From contig BFEA01000035.1 in NCBI GenBank assembly GCA_003427395.1, forward strand, positions 617,874 to 652,975: a stretch of DNA of 35,102 bases, read 5' to 3'. How positions within the stretch are numbered: position 1 is the stretch's first letter; each line of letters starts with the position of its first letter. Shown piece by piece: positions 18,934-29,138 of this stretch. A model generated the notes under the pieces. The model saw nothing but the letters and a program-made list of their open reading frames with translations. It was not told the DNA's origin and ran no database searches. A program made the position numbers and the translations under genes. This stretch comes from Chara braunii (taxonomy: Eukaryota; Streptophyta; Charophyceae; Charales; Characeae).

Positions 18934-21502
18934 ATGTATTCGGGACAAACCCTGTCAGTGAAAAGGAAGGGGGGAGGGGAAGATAATTTGGAAATCCCAC
19001 TAGATAACCTGACGACAGCCTCGGCCTTCTTCCTTGCAAAATTTCTGGCTAATCCTGAAGATAAAATAATTAGTCAGGGGGGGGGAAATCACAGGGTTAA
19101 GTCCCTTCCTAGCAACATAATTAAAGAAAGAGACGCTATTTGCACTCGCCATGCAAGCACGTGGGTCTTTTATGATGATGACGCCTATAAATCCGCCAAT
19201 GATAAGGTAGGGTGGATTAAGAAACTTCTTGCAACCCTCAAAGGCTCAGAAGATGGTGCCCGAGACTTCTCCCTAATCCAACCGATCTCATCGATGGTTT
19301 TCACAGTTATATGCATGTTTGATTCAGACAAACGAATCATGGATTCATGGCGGAGTATTCCCTGTGGGCGCTCGAAAGTCCGGATCTTCTCGTGGTCTCT
19401 CCCGAAACAATAGAAACCGGAGGAGAGGCGGGAGCAGCTCATGACGGACTACTACTGGGTGGAATTCCGTCATGTGCCCATAGAAATCCAATGAGCCTTC
19501 GTGCAGGAATTGACCCAAAAATATGAGATTGTCGACTTCATCGACCCTCTCCCTCCTCACGTGGCCCAGAGGGATGACTATCTCATGGTAGCTCTGGACA
19601 TCCCCAATGGGTATATATTTACCATTGATGATGTCATTCTCTTTCGGGTGAGAGGGAGGGATTTCATAATTCACATGGAACACAAAACACGACCCTGGTG
19701 CTTCAAGTGCCAGGCTTATGGGCACCTCCCCTTAGACTCAGATTGCCCCCACCACTCGGCCAAAAGAATCCGGTCCACGGGTCGCCTGCTACGCGACCCT
19801 TTTAGGGACACATGGTGGAGGACAGTAGATGCAGGGCACGAAGGATGGGTTTACGTGGATGAACCCCGGGAAGGGGGAGGGGTAAGGGGATGGGAATGGG
19901 AAAAAGGGGAAGCAGCGGACTGGAACACAAAACCACCCGACCACTGGACCCTTTCTAAATTAGTAGNNNNNNNNNNNNNNNNNNNNNNNNNNNNNNNNNN
20001 NNNNNNNNNNNNNNNNNNNNNNNNNNNNNNNNNNNNNCCCACTCCCCCCACTCCCCCCACCCGAAAGAAGACACCGCATCAGATAACCAGCATGTTGTGG
20101 CAGAGACACTTGAAACTGAGCTCCGAACACAGCCCAGGAAACAACCTAAGCCCCAAGACTTTATCACCCCAGAAGACACCCGGGAACTGTGGCAAACCCC
20201 AACACTGAAGAATAAGGCCTCCTCCTCCAAGCAAGGTGAACCACTGCCCACCGGCACGAGTAACTGGTTCCTGGCCCTGACAGCCAAAATGGAAGCAGGG
20301 GATAAACAGATAACAGCACAACACCCAGGAGACCCTGAACGCCACGATCACCATGAACAAACGAGAAGGGAGGGGGACAATAAGAATCACGAAAGGCCAG
20401 AAACCACGGGTGAAGGGAGCAATGCGGAGGCCACCAAAGGGAAAGGAGGGACTGGGGGTAAAGGAAATGGGGCCTCAAGAATCGAAAGGGAAGGGAGGGG
20501 GAAGGAGGAACGATCCAGTATGAGAGGAGATCATCCCGCGGGATGGGGGCCCACCAAGCAACCAGACAACGCTCTCTGGGGGGGGAGGGAGCAAGGAAAT
20601 CCACCCAAGAGCAACCCAAAAGAAAAGAAATTTCCGCAGGATCGGACCCCTTTTGTCAAGCCTTTGGATCCCAGCCCATGGATTGGGAACCGCCGAACCT
20701 CCTCCCGGACGAGGAAATGATGGACAAAACTCCTGAAGTCTGGGGGTCGCAAGGGGGTGAAGATGTTGAAATTAGGCTAAGGAATCTGGCGGAATGGCTA
20801 ATAGGCCAGCTCCAGGTTCTATATGCAGGCCAAACAGAGGCATATTGGGATGAAGCTTATGTACAACTTTTCTCCCTACTGGATGAGAGCCCTAGTATGA
20901 AACAAGCTCTCGAACAAGGCCTAGCCCCGAAAATGGATTGGCAACAAGCGCTAAACAGAATTTGGAACATCGTACACAAAAAATTACAACCCCCCACTAC
21001 AGAAAATCCCAACCTGCCGCCACAGAAACACACAACATGCCCGAGGAGGCAGACCCCCCCCCCCCCCCCCCCTGATCAGCCACCCTCGACAGGCACACAA
21101 CAAGTCATACAGGACACCGGCCCTGAGCAAGGACAGAGAGTAGCAGCAGAAGCTACAGGGACAGACCCTTCGAAACGAACCAAAATGCGCTATCTGATCG
21201 AAAAAGGGTTATATCACAAGAGCCTGTCAACGGGAGACAAAGTTGTAGTGCTACCAATCAGGAGGAAGACCGGGAAATGGGAACTGGACATGTCACCCGC
21301 AGAGTCCAAGGACCCATACACCCCTGCTTACGGAGGAATGACACTACATGGGTGACACATGCAAAGGGAAGGCGCACTAAAAACACGGGAAGTCACTGAG
21401 TTCATTGCCGACCACTATGAACCAGGAGCAATGATCACCATTAGCGTAGCAACAGAGGGACTGAGGATGACCTACAAAAATCTTTACATAAGATTTAAAT
21501 AA
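18934..21502 (+). pseudogene. LINE-B ORF1, DUF4283-like RNA-binding protein with CCHC knuckle
   Basis: ORF1 proteins of plant L1 elements coat the element RNA. Frame 1 runs from MYSGQTLSVK, with stops at 19411-19413 and 19492-19494, and contains YYWVEFRHVPIEI, then DDYLMVALDIPNGY and a knuckle CFKCQAYGHLPLDSDC about 240 residues in. Its spacing is C-x2-C-x4-H-x6-C rather than the usual x4. After the 71-base N gap the frame is uncertain: frame 3 (20097-about 20590), rich in Lys/Glu/Gly, gives way to frame 2 (20590 on) at a G-run. Frame 2 reaches a TGA at 21353-21355 and, beyond it, a further conserved-looking stretch ends at TAA 21500-21502. The C-terminal part (LIEKGLYHKSL...) is not recognised. 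Total about 850 codons, long for an ORF1. Confidence 0.72.
19967..20037. other. Assembly gap (71 N)
   Basis: An unresolved run of N within LINE-B ORF1. Its true length is unknown, so frame relations across it mean nothing. Confidence 0.99.
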
Positions 21503-21733
21503 AATAAAGAAGCAGGGCTACAATGAAACACACACAACATGCTCCTAGACACCCTGCAACTAAAGTTCAAACTGAGCAATATCTGGTCGACTGATGAACT
21601 ACTTACATGTATCTGCACGATATTAAGGAAAAACATACTCAACAGGGGGGTCGATTGGGATGCACAAAAATGGTCCCCTTTACTCGACAAGTAGAAGAAG
21701 GATTAGGGACACACAAGCGCAATCTCGAAAGCG

Positions 21734-24700
21734 ATGGAGTTGGTTGACGTGGTGTATGGGAAAAATAAAAAATGGAATTGCATTCTACAGCAAGGCGATC
21801 TAGACATTAAATCGATCAATGTGAATGACCTACCATTCCGCAACCCAGATAAAATTAAAGCATTATGGGACTTGATGAGGGGGGTTGGGGGCAGATCATG
21901 GCCAGACGTAGTATGCGTACAAGAAACCCACCTTATTGACAGTCCAGAGCACCATAGGGCACATAAGCAAGCCTGACCCTTTCAGAGCTACCAAGCATTT
22001 GCCCCTTGTCCAGGGAGCTGAGGAGTGGCCATCTGGATCCCACCCGAGTCACGATGCGAAGTCCTTTGCTGGGAGAAGGATGAGGAGGAGGGACAATGGG
22101 TCAAAATACTGGGCTCACTGACACTAGAAGTCGTATGCATAAAAGCCTTATATGCCCCGAACACGTCCCGCAACAGATGCGTTTTTTTTGACAAAATTGC
22201 AACAATCCCCACCCCAGACATCCCCCTGATACTAGCAGGGGACTTCAATGTCGCACCCGACAGATGGTTGGACGAATGGAAAGTCCCCCACACTTCTGCT
22301 CACAATGCAGAGGAGGATGGACGTATGTTGAAAGACTCATGCGCCCCCCTATCGATGTTCGACACATTCAGGCGTAGCCACCCCACAGATAGAACCTTTA
22401 CTAAGATTCAAAACAAAGACCCTGCAAGATTGTCCAAATCTCGAATTGACTTAATTTTGGCGTCGGAGGAGTTGGGAGGAGGACTCTTGATGGCGGTAAT
22501 ACTCCCAATCAGCCCATTTCCTGGGCTAGACCACAGAATGTGTATGGCGGTGTGGACATTTCGTAAGCGGCCGGACCAAGGGGCCAGCTACTACAAATTA
22601 AACACCTCCCTAAATTAAATCCTTTCGACAATATCTCCAACAAGTTTGAGATTTGTGGAAAGACCACCGCCCCCAATAAGAATCACAAATTTCCTGGTTT
22701 AACAATGACATATTCTTTATGGTGAAAAAGTGTAACGAGTACTCTAAACAACTAGCCGCCCAGAGACACCACCAAGAAGTCACAATCATGCAGAATCTAG
22801 TAATCGCAGAACAATAGCAGAATTCGTTATTTTCGCAAGGGTAGGAACAGAGGATCACAGACCTACAATCTTGCATACAAGAATGAAAGGATCAACTCTT
22901 CAAACACGCATAATACAGATGGCAAGGCGCCCAAACAAGGACAAGGTTATCCAGATTCTCCATTGAAGGGGTAATGAACTTTCACTTCTTCGGCTTGGCT
23001 AGAGCACGCTGCCAACGAACCACGATCGAGGCCCTATACGAACCCGATGCCAGAGACTCAGACCCGACCGTGTCCACAGCCCGCTGTAAGAAAATAACAT
23101 ACGATTTCTACAAGGATCTTTTCTCTTCACACTTAGATAAGTCAGACCCTCCGCACCATATCCACCTAATCCAGGAATTCTTGCAACCACTTAATAAGAC
23201 TCTTACGATCGAACAACGGGAATCCTTAGAAACCCCGCTTTCCAAGAACGAAATATGGTCCGCCCTTCTACAAATGAAGGAGGAAAACGTCCCTGGGATA
23301 GATGACTTCCCTAAAGAATTTTGGGAAACCGCTTGGGATTTTATGAGCCAAGACATCATGGACTTTTACAGCAAAGTATGACTCACAGGGGAGATGGGAG
23401 AAAGGGTGGGGCAAGAGATATTAACCCTCCTATATAAAAAAGGGGATAAAATGAATATTAGGAATTATGGACCCATAACACTCCTCACAGTTGTTTATAA
23501 AATGTTATCCAAGGCCTTGCAAAACCGAATGATTCCAGTAATGGAGCCCATTATCCATCCCGATCAAATCGGCTTCATGGAAAACAAAAACATACAAGAG
23601 AATATCCTGTTGATACATGAGATCCTTCAACTCACAAGGCACTCTTGTCAGAATACGGCTGTAATATTCATCGACTTCGAAAAGGCTTATGACCATGTGG
23701 ATTGACCGTTTTTAGATAAGTGTCTCGAAAAGATGAACTTTGTGCCAGATTTCAGACGTTGGATACAAATCCTACACCAAAACGCCACAACATGCGTCCA
23801 AGTCAATGGAAGTCTTGCACCGCCTCTACGCCCAGAACGATCGGTCAGACAAGGGGATCCTATTGCCCCCTTCCTGTTCCTTGTCATTATGGAAGCACTG
23901 GCCGCCAAACTTTGGGCAAACAAGAATATCACCAAAATACGAGTTACACGCATCCCGGAGGAAGCAGTCCCCGTGTGTTCCCTCTTCGCGGATGACCTTG
24001 CAGAGGCCACACACCATAACATGGAGGAAATTCAACGCATGATGGGGAAATTTACCAAGGTTTCAGACATGTCTGTCAACTGGGGGTCCAAAACACAAGG
24101 TTGGTGGACTCACTACCAAGAAGGACGTCCCCTAAAGGCCCCACGTATAGCCTGGTTGCCATTAGAGACACCAATAAGGGTTCTGGGGGTATCCATGACT
24201 GCAGAAGAGAGGCCACCTATTAACGATGAATGGATCAGCACCCCGGCGCATCACAAACTAAACAATTGGAAAAACAAACACACATCCCTCTTCGGTCGTG
24301 TCTTAGTTCTCAATAACGTAGTTCTTGCATCGTTATGGTATAAGTCCCCACTATGGCCATTAAGCAAAGTAGCTCTGAGGACTCTACGGCAAAATACTGC
24401 AACTTTTCTATGGAAGGGGAACGGTAAGCAAACCAATGTAATTAGCATAGTGACCTGAGACTCTGTTATCCAACCAAAGGCAGGGGGAGGTTTAGGGATA
24501 CTTGTCCCGGCCACGCAGGTACAAGCGCTATGAGTCAAATGAATTAAGAAACTCATCTTTGCCCCCCAGAGCCCATGGTGTGCCTTGGCCCTGGAACATC
24601 TGGCACGATTGACCCCAACTGCTCCCCATGCGATCCATCCACTCACTTGGTTAGAATACAGCTTTTGGACTATCCCACGCAAACTCCCAGATTGAAGGGA

Positions 24701-26290
24701 AGGGTCAGAAGAAGGAGGGGGTTAGTCGTTGGATAAATTTTGGCCATCCCTGCTGCAAACCTGGCGCAAACTCCCGCTTCCAGATAGAACCCAACCCGAC
24801 TGTTGGGAGGAAGTTTATCACTAACCCCTCTTTGGTAACAGATGGATAACAGACACGGGGGGCCGAGTGAAGATAAGTCCATCCCCACCTTGGAAAAACT
24901 GGGTCAAACACGGTGTACTCAGGGTTGGGGATCTCTGGGACAATGAGAGGCGAGATTGGAAGACAGGGGACCAGATGCGAGTAGCCTTGTGGTACTACCA
25001 CCGTGTCGAGGATTTTTTGAAAAACCTCATCGAAGTCATCCCACTAGAATGGTACCGGATCCTCAGAAGAGGTCCCAGGGATGGTAACTGGGTGACGATC
25101 ACAGGGACCCCGCAGCAGATTGGTTTGATTCATATGGTTTCCCCCCAAACGGTCCTGATTGAATACTACACCATCACAAAAATAAACACCCTCCAAGAAA
25201 GTAAGACACCCTTTGAATGGAGGAACAGAACATCGGTTAATCGGGTGAGAGTTATTGAAGAGAAGGGACAGAGGGTGGCCTTCCAGCCAGACAAACCAAT
25301 CAGGACTTGGCCCTAGACCCGGTGGAATGGACGTGGCAGGCCCCCTGAAAGAGGGGCGCCCCTGGAGCAAGTCATATTAGCCTACACTTCCTAACGGTCA
25401 AATCAACTTACAAAATGCTCCGACCCAAACGGCATCTTAGATATATAGTTAATGAACGATGGGCCAGACATCTGAATGTCGACCGTTCTCTCCTGACACC
25501 GATTCAATGGTTCAAAGTACAAAAGCACAAACCAATGAAAATGACCTCACCGCAGTGGCAGATAGTCCACCGCTGTCTACCAACTAACGATTGGTTAATT
25601 GACCGAACAAACCTCGAACAAAGAGGCCAGTTGCTCCCATGATGCCAGCGATGCCAGAGCCTCTTCCCCTTCCACAAGAAGGTGGAAACCATTGAACATA
25701 TTTTCATGCAGTGTCCGGTTACCCAATTCACATGGAGGTGGTGGGACCGTATCTGGCGAAAGATGGAACCGGACATTCCCTGGCCCTGGTCGTAGCAAAC
25801 CATTCTGGCAGGACATTGGCCCCAGGTAGGGACAGCTACGCCCTTTACAGAGAACATGTACATAGTAGGTAGTAGGGCGGTGATGTGGGCACTCTGGTGG
25901 CAAAGATGCACCCTGACCATGGGAAAGGTACCTGTAGAGGCCGCAGAGATAACAGAACAAATCCAGCAGCAATTACACCTAGAGCTCACACGCAGATGGC
26001 TAGATACAAAAGAACAATTAGACCTTTTTAAACAGACGAGGGATGTCAGGAGAAGGATTACGGAATTCTGCAAGGACTGGGTAGGGGGGGAAAGGGAAGG
26101 TCGGATCGCAAAAGTGGTATGGAGTGGGGATCACAAGGAAGGGTTGAGGGACTTGGAAGAGATGAGAGACTACAGGCTGAAGTTTAAAGATTGGACTAAT
26201 ATAGAGCCCTCGTTCCCATTACGTTCCTCCACGGATTTCCCAGACCCCTTCCCACCCCATGCCCTGTCACTGACAGAAATCCCGTCCTGA
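21734..26290 (+). pseudogene. LINE-B ORF2: endonuclease, reverse transcriptase, zf-RVT tail
   Basis: ORF2 nicks the target and copies the RNA there. The endonuclease (frame 2) shows IKSINVNDL, VCVQETHL (catalytic Glu), YAPNTSRN, LAGDFNVAPD, SRIDLIL and DHR near 22535. After a shift around 22620-22650, frame 3 carries WFNNDIFF, LYKKGDKMNIRNYGPITLL, DQIGFM, motif A IDFEKAYDHVD (about 23670-23702), motif B RSVRQGDPIAPFLF and motif C FADD (23985-23996). A further shift between 25316 and 25415 leads to frame 2 with SPQWQIVHRCLPTNDWL and CQRC ... ETIEHIFMQCP, the zf-RVT pattern. At least a dozen stops interrupt it; several fall where the family has Trp (for example TGA at 23703-23705 after HVD) or Arg. 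An upstream reading from about 21527 in frame 2 may be an N-terminal extension, so the start is uncertain. Confidence 0.9.
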
Positions 26291-26924
26291 ATGAAACAAT
26301 GATAACTTACCCTTCCTTCACCCACCTGACACCCGCTTCCTCCATATCTCTTACCTCACTCGCCTTTTGTTCTAAGATGCCCACGCGAGGAACCCCTCCC
26401 TAGAGCCCCCTAGGGAGGACCCCGCTTATCCACCACGCGTGCCATTTCCCACTGATGCAGCCGGTGGTGACAGTCATCAAGCTGGGTTTGGAGCAGGCAG
26501 CCTTTAAACACGTATCAGCACCTAACTACCTATTTGGCGCCCTCTCTCGAAGGGTGAAGAGATACAAAAAGCTCACCAATGACTACACTACTGGTTTTCT
26601 ACATAGGTCAGTGGGATGTAGGACCCTGGGGGTCTGCAGAGTTAAAAACAGTGGGATACAAGTAGAGCAGGCAGGCAGGCTATTCCTCAAAAAGATTATT
26701 CTTATGAGTCTGCAGTTTCAAGTAAGTGGGATAGCTTAAAAGATTATTCTTATGAGTCTGCAGATTAAAGTAAGTGGGATAGCTACTACAAGTAGAGCAG
26801 GCAGGCAGACTATTTCTCAAGATTTTCTCATAAAATCCTGCTCAGTCAATCCCCTGGAATCCAGGGTAATCAATGCTGGCAGGTGCCCCCCTTAAGTTCT
26901 CCTTCATTCTTTCATCCTGTATAT
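26291..26924 (+). other. LINE-B 3' untranslated region
   Basis: Non-coding. It contains a nested repeat: a unit with ACAAGTAGAGCAGGCAGGCAG (about 26657-26690 and 26784-26820) flanks two adjacent 47-bp copies of AAAGATTATTCTTATGAGTC (26691-26737 and 26738-26784). No gene is visible. Confidence 0.65.
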
Positions 26925-27062
26925 GGGACGCTGGACCCGTTTTCCAGCAGGTGACGCTCCCCACCAATAGATGGAGCCTCTCCCCGGGCGGTAGTGGTGT
27001 CTGCTCTTATCAGCGCCACTATCACCGGTGGGGGTATGTTAAAAAAAAAAAAAAAAAAAAAA
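26925..27062 (+). mobile_element. A-tailed structured module (hairpin copy 1) at the LINE-B 3' end
   Basis: It begins GGGAC and then forms a 6-bp hairpin GCTGGA-CCCGTTT-TCCAGC (26930-26948). A second hairpin GCTCC...GGAGC (26956-26977) and a third, GGTAGTGG...CCACTATC (26990-27023), follow, and an A22 tail ends it. The loop of the third hairpin contains CTGCTCTTATCAG, one base different from U2 snRNA (CTGTTCTTATCAG). The whole 135-bp unit aligns with 32999-33140. It could be a SINE joined to the LINE or the LINE's own 3' end. Confidence 0.65.
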
Positions 27063-27082
27063 CACCTGGTGGGTCCGCCACA
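27061..27082 (+). repeat. 3' LTR, right part, with LINE-B duplication right copy
   Basis: ACACCTGGTGGGTCCGCCACA matches the 5' LTR terminus (ACACCTGGCGGGTCCGCCACA, 3693-3713) with one difference. It follows directly after the LINE-B A tail. AACACCT at 27061-27067 is the second copy of the LINE-B target duplication. Confidence 0.78.
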
Positions 27083-27087
27083 GGTGC
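27083..27087. repeat. gypsy target-site duplication, right copy (GGTGC)
   Basis: It directly follows the LTR terminus CCACA and matches GGTGT at 3328-3332 at four of five positions. Reading across from 3332 to 27088 keeps the LINE-A frame open. Confidence 0.7.
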
Positions 27088-27405
27088 AGATGTTTGTGGG
27101 AGAACATCGCACATCTGTGGCTCTCGTGCCCGGCCTCAAGATGGATCTGGGACTGCTGGATTCAGCATTGGAAAAGATTCACAAAGGGCAGATTCCAGTG
27201 GACACATGAATGGATTCTGTCAGGGATTCATAAAACAAACTATAAGGAAGAGCAAGAATGGTTGTACGTAGCTCAGAATGATATACGAGCTATTTTGATG
27301 AAAACTATCTGGGATAACCGAAATAACCAGTTGTTTAGATCCTCTTGCACCTCTGATAATAAGACCCCGATCAAGAGGAAACTACGCGGGGCTCACAAAA
27401 AATGA
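27088..27405 (+). pseudogene. LINE-A ORF2, C-terminal end downstream of the gypsy insertion
   Basis: Frame 1 gives LWENIAHLWLSCP (zf-RVT: E..HL...CP), W.WDCWIQHWKRF, EWLYVAQNDIRAIL and IWDNRNNQLF, ending at TGA 27403-27405. The IWDNRNNQLF stretch resembles the W..RN..if motif at the end of plant LINE ORF2. Its upstream half ends at 3332. The order of motifs, the conserved frame and the flanking duplication together identify this as the same LINE copy. Confidence 0.8.
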
Positions 27406-27573
27406 GTTATAATTGCAGTATGGGCCACGAGACAGTTTGCAATTGCAGTCAGGGCAATGTATACACCCCAGCTTTCTGGTCAGGTAGGGTGCCCGAAGTG
27501 CAATTGCAGACTGTATCTTGCCCCATAGTGAAATTATAAGTCGTTTTTTTGTGGCTCTACTGAAGTTACCCCT
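27404..27573. mobile_element. Diverged MITE copy (CAATTGCA family)
   Basis: Inverted repeats ACAGTTTGCAATTGCAGTCAGGGCA and, on the other strand, ACAGTCTGCAATTGCACTTCGGGCA. The right end TGAAGTTACCCCT matches the end of the 185-bp units at 28954 and 29579. It is an older member of the same family, lying at or just after the LINE-A stop codon. Confidence 0.65.
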
Positions 27574-27847
27574 ATGATCAAATGCTTGGTAGCTCAGCAG
27601 ATCAGACTAATAACCAGGAGCCATTGTATCATCAGATGCAAAGCAGCAGGCTCTCAGAAGTCAAGGAAGTGGTTTTGGGAGACTTGGGGGAGGGGCTCCA
27701 CTTAACTTTAGTTAAGCTGGACTCTGTCGGTACACCCCCATAGAGTTCTGGTTAACTGATAGTGGGGAAGGGCAGTTGGGAAGTGAGTTTTTTGTGGGCA
27801 CAACCTTCTTTTTCCTATTTTTCGGAGGACTTTCATTCCGTTTGAAA
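27574..27847. other. Non-coding, possible LINE-A 3' untranslated region
   Basis: No gene. A TAGCTCAGCAGATCAGAC stretch (about 27590) resembles a Pol III A box, but no matching B box or cloverleaf follows. The last bases, CTTTCATTCCGTTTGAAA, resemble the sequence preceding the hairpin module in LINE-B (CTTTCATCCTGTATAT). Confidence 0.45.
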
Positions 27848-28064
27848 GGGACACTGGACCCCGTTTCCAGGAGCCTGAGCTGGGCATGGGCCCCAGCATT
27901 CATCTCGGGATTTTGTGGGGTTTCCCTGCCCCGGTCCCTTTATATCATGGCTACGATCCGGACGTCCGGACTGCCATCCAGACGGTCTGGATTCAGTCCG
28001 GACTCCAGACGTCCGGTGTGGAAGGTCCGGATCTGCCAAATTTCGAGGGGAAAAAAAAAAAAAA
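27848..28064 (+). mobile_element. A-tailed retroposon with hairpin (copy 7) and TCCGGA-rich body
   Basis: Head GGGAC-ACTGGA-CCCCGTT-TCCAGG (one end mismatch), then a second hairpin GCTGGG...CCCAGC (27879-27897). An ATGGCTACG motif (27949) precedes GTCCGGAC/TCCGGA palindromes (27957-28032), and the tail is A14 (28051-28064). The ATGGCTACG-CCGGAC body recurs in reverse at 28718-28910. Confidence 0.6.
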
Positions 28065-28276
28065 TGGTCCAGGACCCTTCTCCATTGAGGAGCCAAGCCC
28101 CCAAAATTGTTTTGGGGGCTTTTCAGGCCCGTTTATGCTTTTTGGGGGGTCCGGACATGCTCTCTCGATATAAGACTTTATTAGACAACCCCAATTTTTA
28201 AATTATTTATAATTCATTACCTGTTTTTTAGTTCTTAAAGTTTTTTTTTTTAAGTTTCTTTATAGTTTTTGACTTC

Positions 28277-28500
28277 TTTTTTTTTTTTTTTTTTTTTTGA
28301 AAGGCCCTTGTGTAAGATCTCTATCCTGGTGGTGGTAAGAGAACCACCGGGATTGAGGCTTTGCCTAGCGGGCCGCTCCATCTATTTGTGGGGAGCAACA
28401 CCTGCTGGAAACCGGGTCCAGCGTCCCAAAAATACATCCTTGCCACACAGTACATCAATGAGAGTGACGCCAAAGTGCTGGAAACCGGGTCCAGCGTCCC
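28277..28500 (-). mobile_element. A-tailed retroposon with two tandem hairpin heads (copies 3 and 8)
   Basis: On the minus strand: GGGACGCTGGACCCGGTTTCCAGC at 28500-28477, a 49-nt spacer, the same head at 28427-28404, then GCTCCCCACAAATAGATGGAGC, a unique body and an A22 tail (T22 at 28277-28298). The body differs from copy 1, so only the first about 53 nt are shared. Confidence 0.68.
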
Positions 28501-28717
28501 ATATCCACTCTGCTCTTCCATACCTAACCTGCAGCAGGGTCGGGTATTGGGGGGGGGCACCGGGGGGCACCGGTGGAGTCTCCCTCCATCCCCTAGCCTC
28601 TGCCATCCACCCACTATCCTCATGGCGCTCAACTCAAGTTTGGTTTGGAATTCTGACATGACTCTGAGGCAAAAGTGGTTTGCATTGTTATTCTGCATAA
28701 CATAATTTTTTTTCAGA
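28501..28717. other. Non-coding spacer
   Basis: It contains a G-run (28549-28557) and GGGGGGCACC repeats. No gene or known repeat was recognised. Confidence 0.5.
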
Positions 28718-28910
28718 TTTTTTTTTTTTTTTTTTAAAGGTCGGGACATTTCCGGACCTGTCCAGACATCTGGACCGTCCGGATCCCCCCATGTCCGGAG
28801 ATCCGGAAATGTCCGGAATTCTGGAAGTCCGGAAACTACCAGACATGGGTCCGGTTCCAGGTCCGGAAATGTCCGGGTCCGGGTCCGGCGTAGCCATGCT
28901 TTATATTGTA
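28718..28910 (-). mobile_element. A-tailed retroposon with TCCGGA palindrome-rich body
   Basis: On the minus strand it starts TATAAAGCATGGCTACG, continues with many TCCGGA, CCGGAC and CCAGA/TCTGG elements (28893-28742), and ends in A18 (T18 at 28718-28735). It shares start motif and composition with 27941-28064. A T/A-rich joint and an A21 run (28933-28953) lie to its right. Confidence 0.6.
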
Positions 28911-28953
28911 ATAAAAGTGCTTATGGTTCTCCAAAAAAAAAAAAAAAAAAAAA

Positions 28954-29138
28954 GAGAAAACTACGGCACAGTCAGGGTTTGAGTTTGTAATTGCACTTGA
29001 GGCAAAAGGGCCGGTAATGCTGAATGTATATGACCTACGTTTCGGGTCCGGTGGGGTCGCGTGGGGGTGTGTTGTATTCGCGGGATTGCCTGAAGTGCAA
29101 TTACAAACTGTTTTCGTGACTGCGCCGAAGTTACCCCT
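28954..29138 (+). mobile_element. 185-bp MITE-like unit, left copy of an inverted pair
   Basis: It begins GAGAAAACTACGGC and ends GCCGAAGTTACCCCT. Its two ends are inverted repeats of about 45 bp (AACTACGGCRCAGTCA ... GTTTGTAATTGCACT against the complementary right end). It is repeated in opposite orientation at 29579-29763 with about 5 differences in 185. Confidence 0.82.

Larger units (their letters stand above)
18904..27060 (+). mobile_element. LINE-B, L1-type non-LTR retrotransposon inserted in the 3' LTR
   Basis: About 8.2 kb bounded by AACACCT direct repeats. It holds an ORF1 with a CCHC zinc knuckle, an ORF2 with AP-type endonuclease, RT and a zf-RVT-like tail, a 3' untranslated region and a terminal A tail (27041-27062). 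This is the organisation of plant L1 elements. Only about 30 bp precede ORF1, so the 5' end is short or slightly truncated. Numerous stops and at least three frame changes show it is inactive. Its 3' end carries the hairpin module described at 26925. Confidence 0.85.

Noticed and set aside
27586-27650. tRNA gene, from TAGCTCAGCAGATCAGAC followed by AATAACC
   Set aside because: It resembles an A box, but no T arm with GGTTCRANYCC follows and no acceptor stem can be paired.
27776-28201. 141-codon open frame
   Set aside because: It runs through the hairpin module, the TCCGGA array and an A tail, so it is a chance frame over a retroposon.
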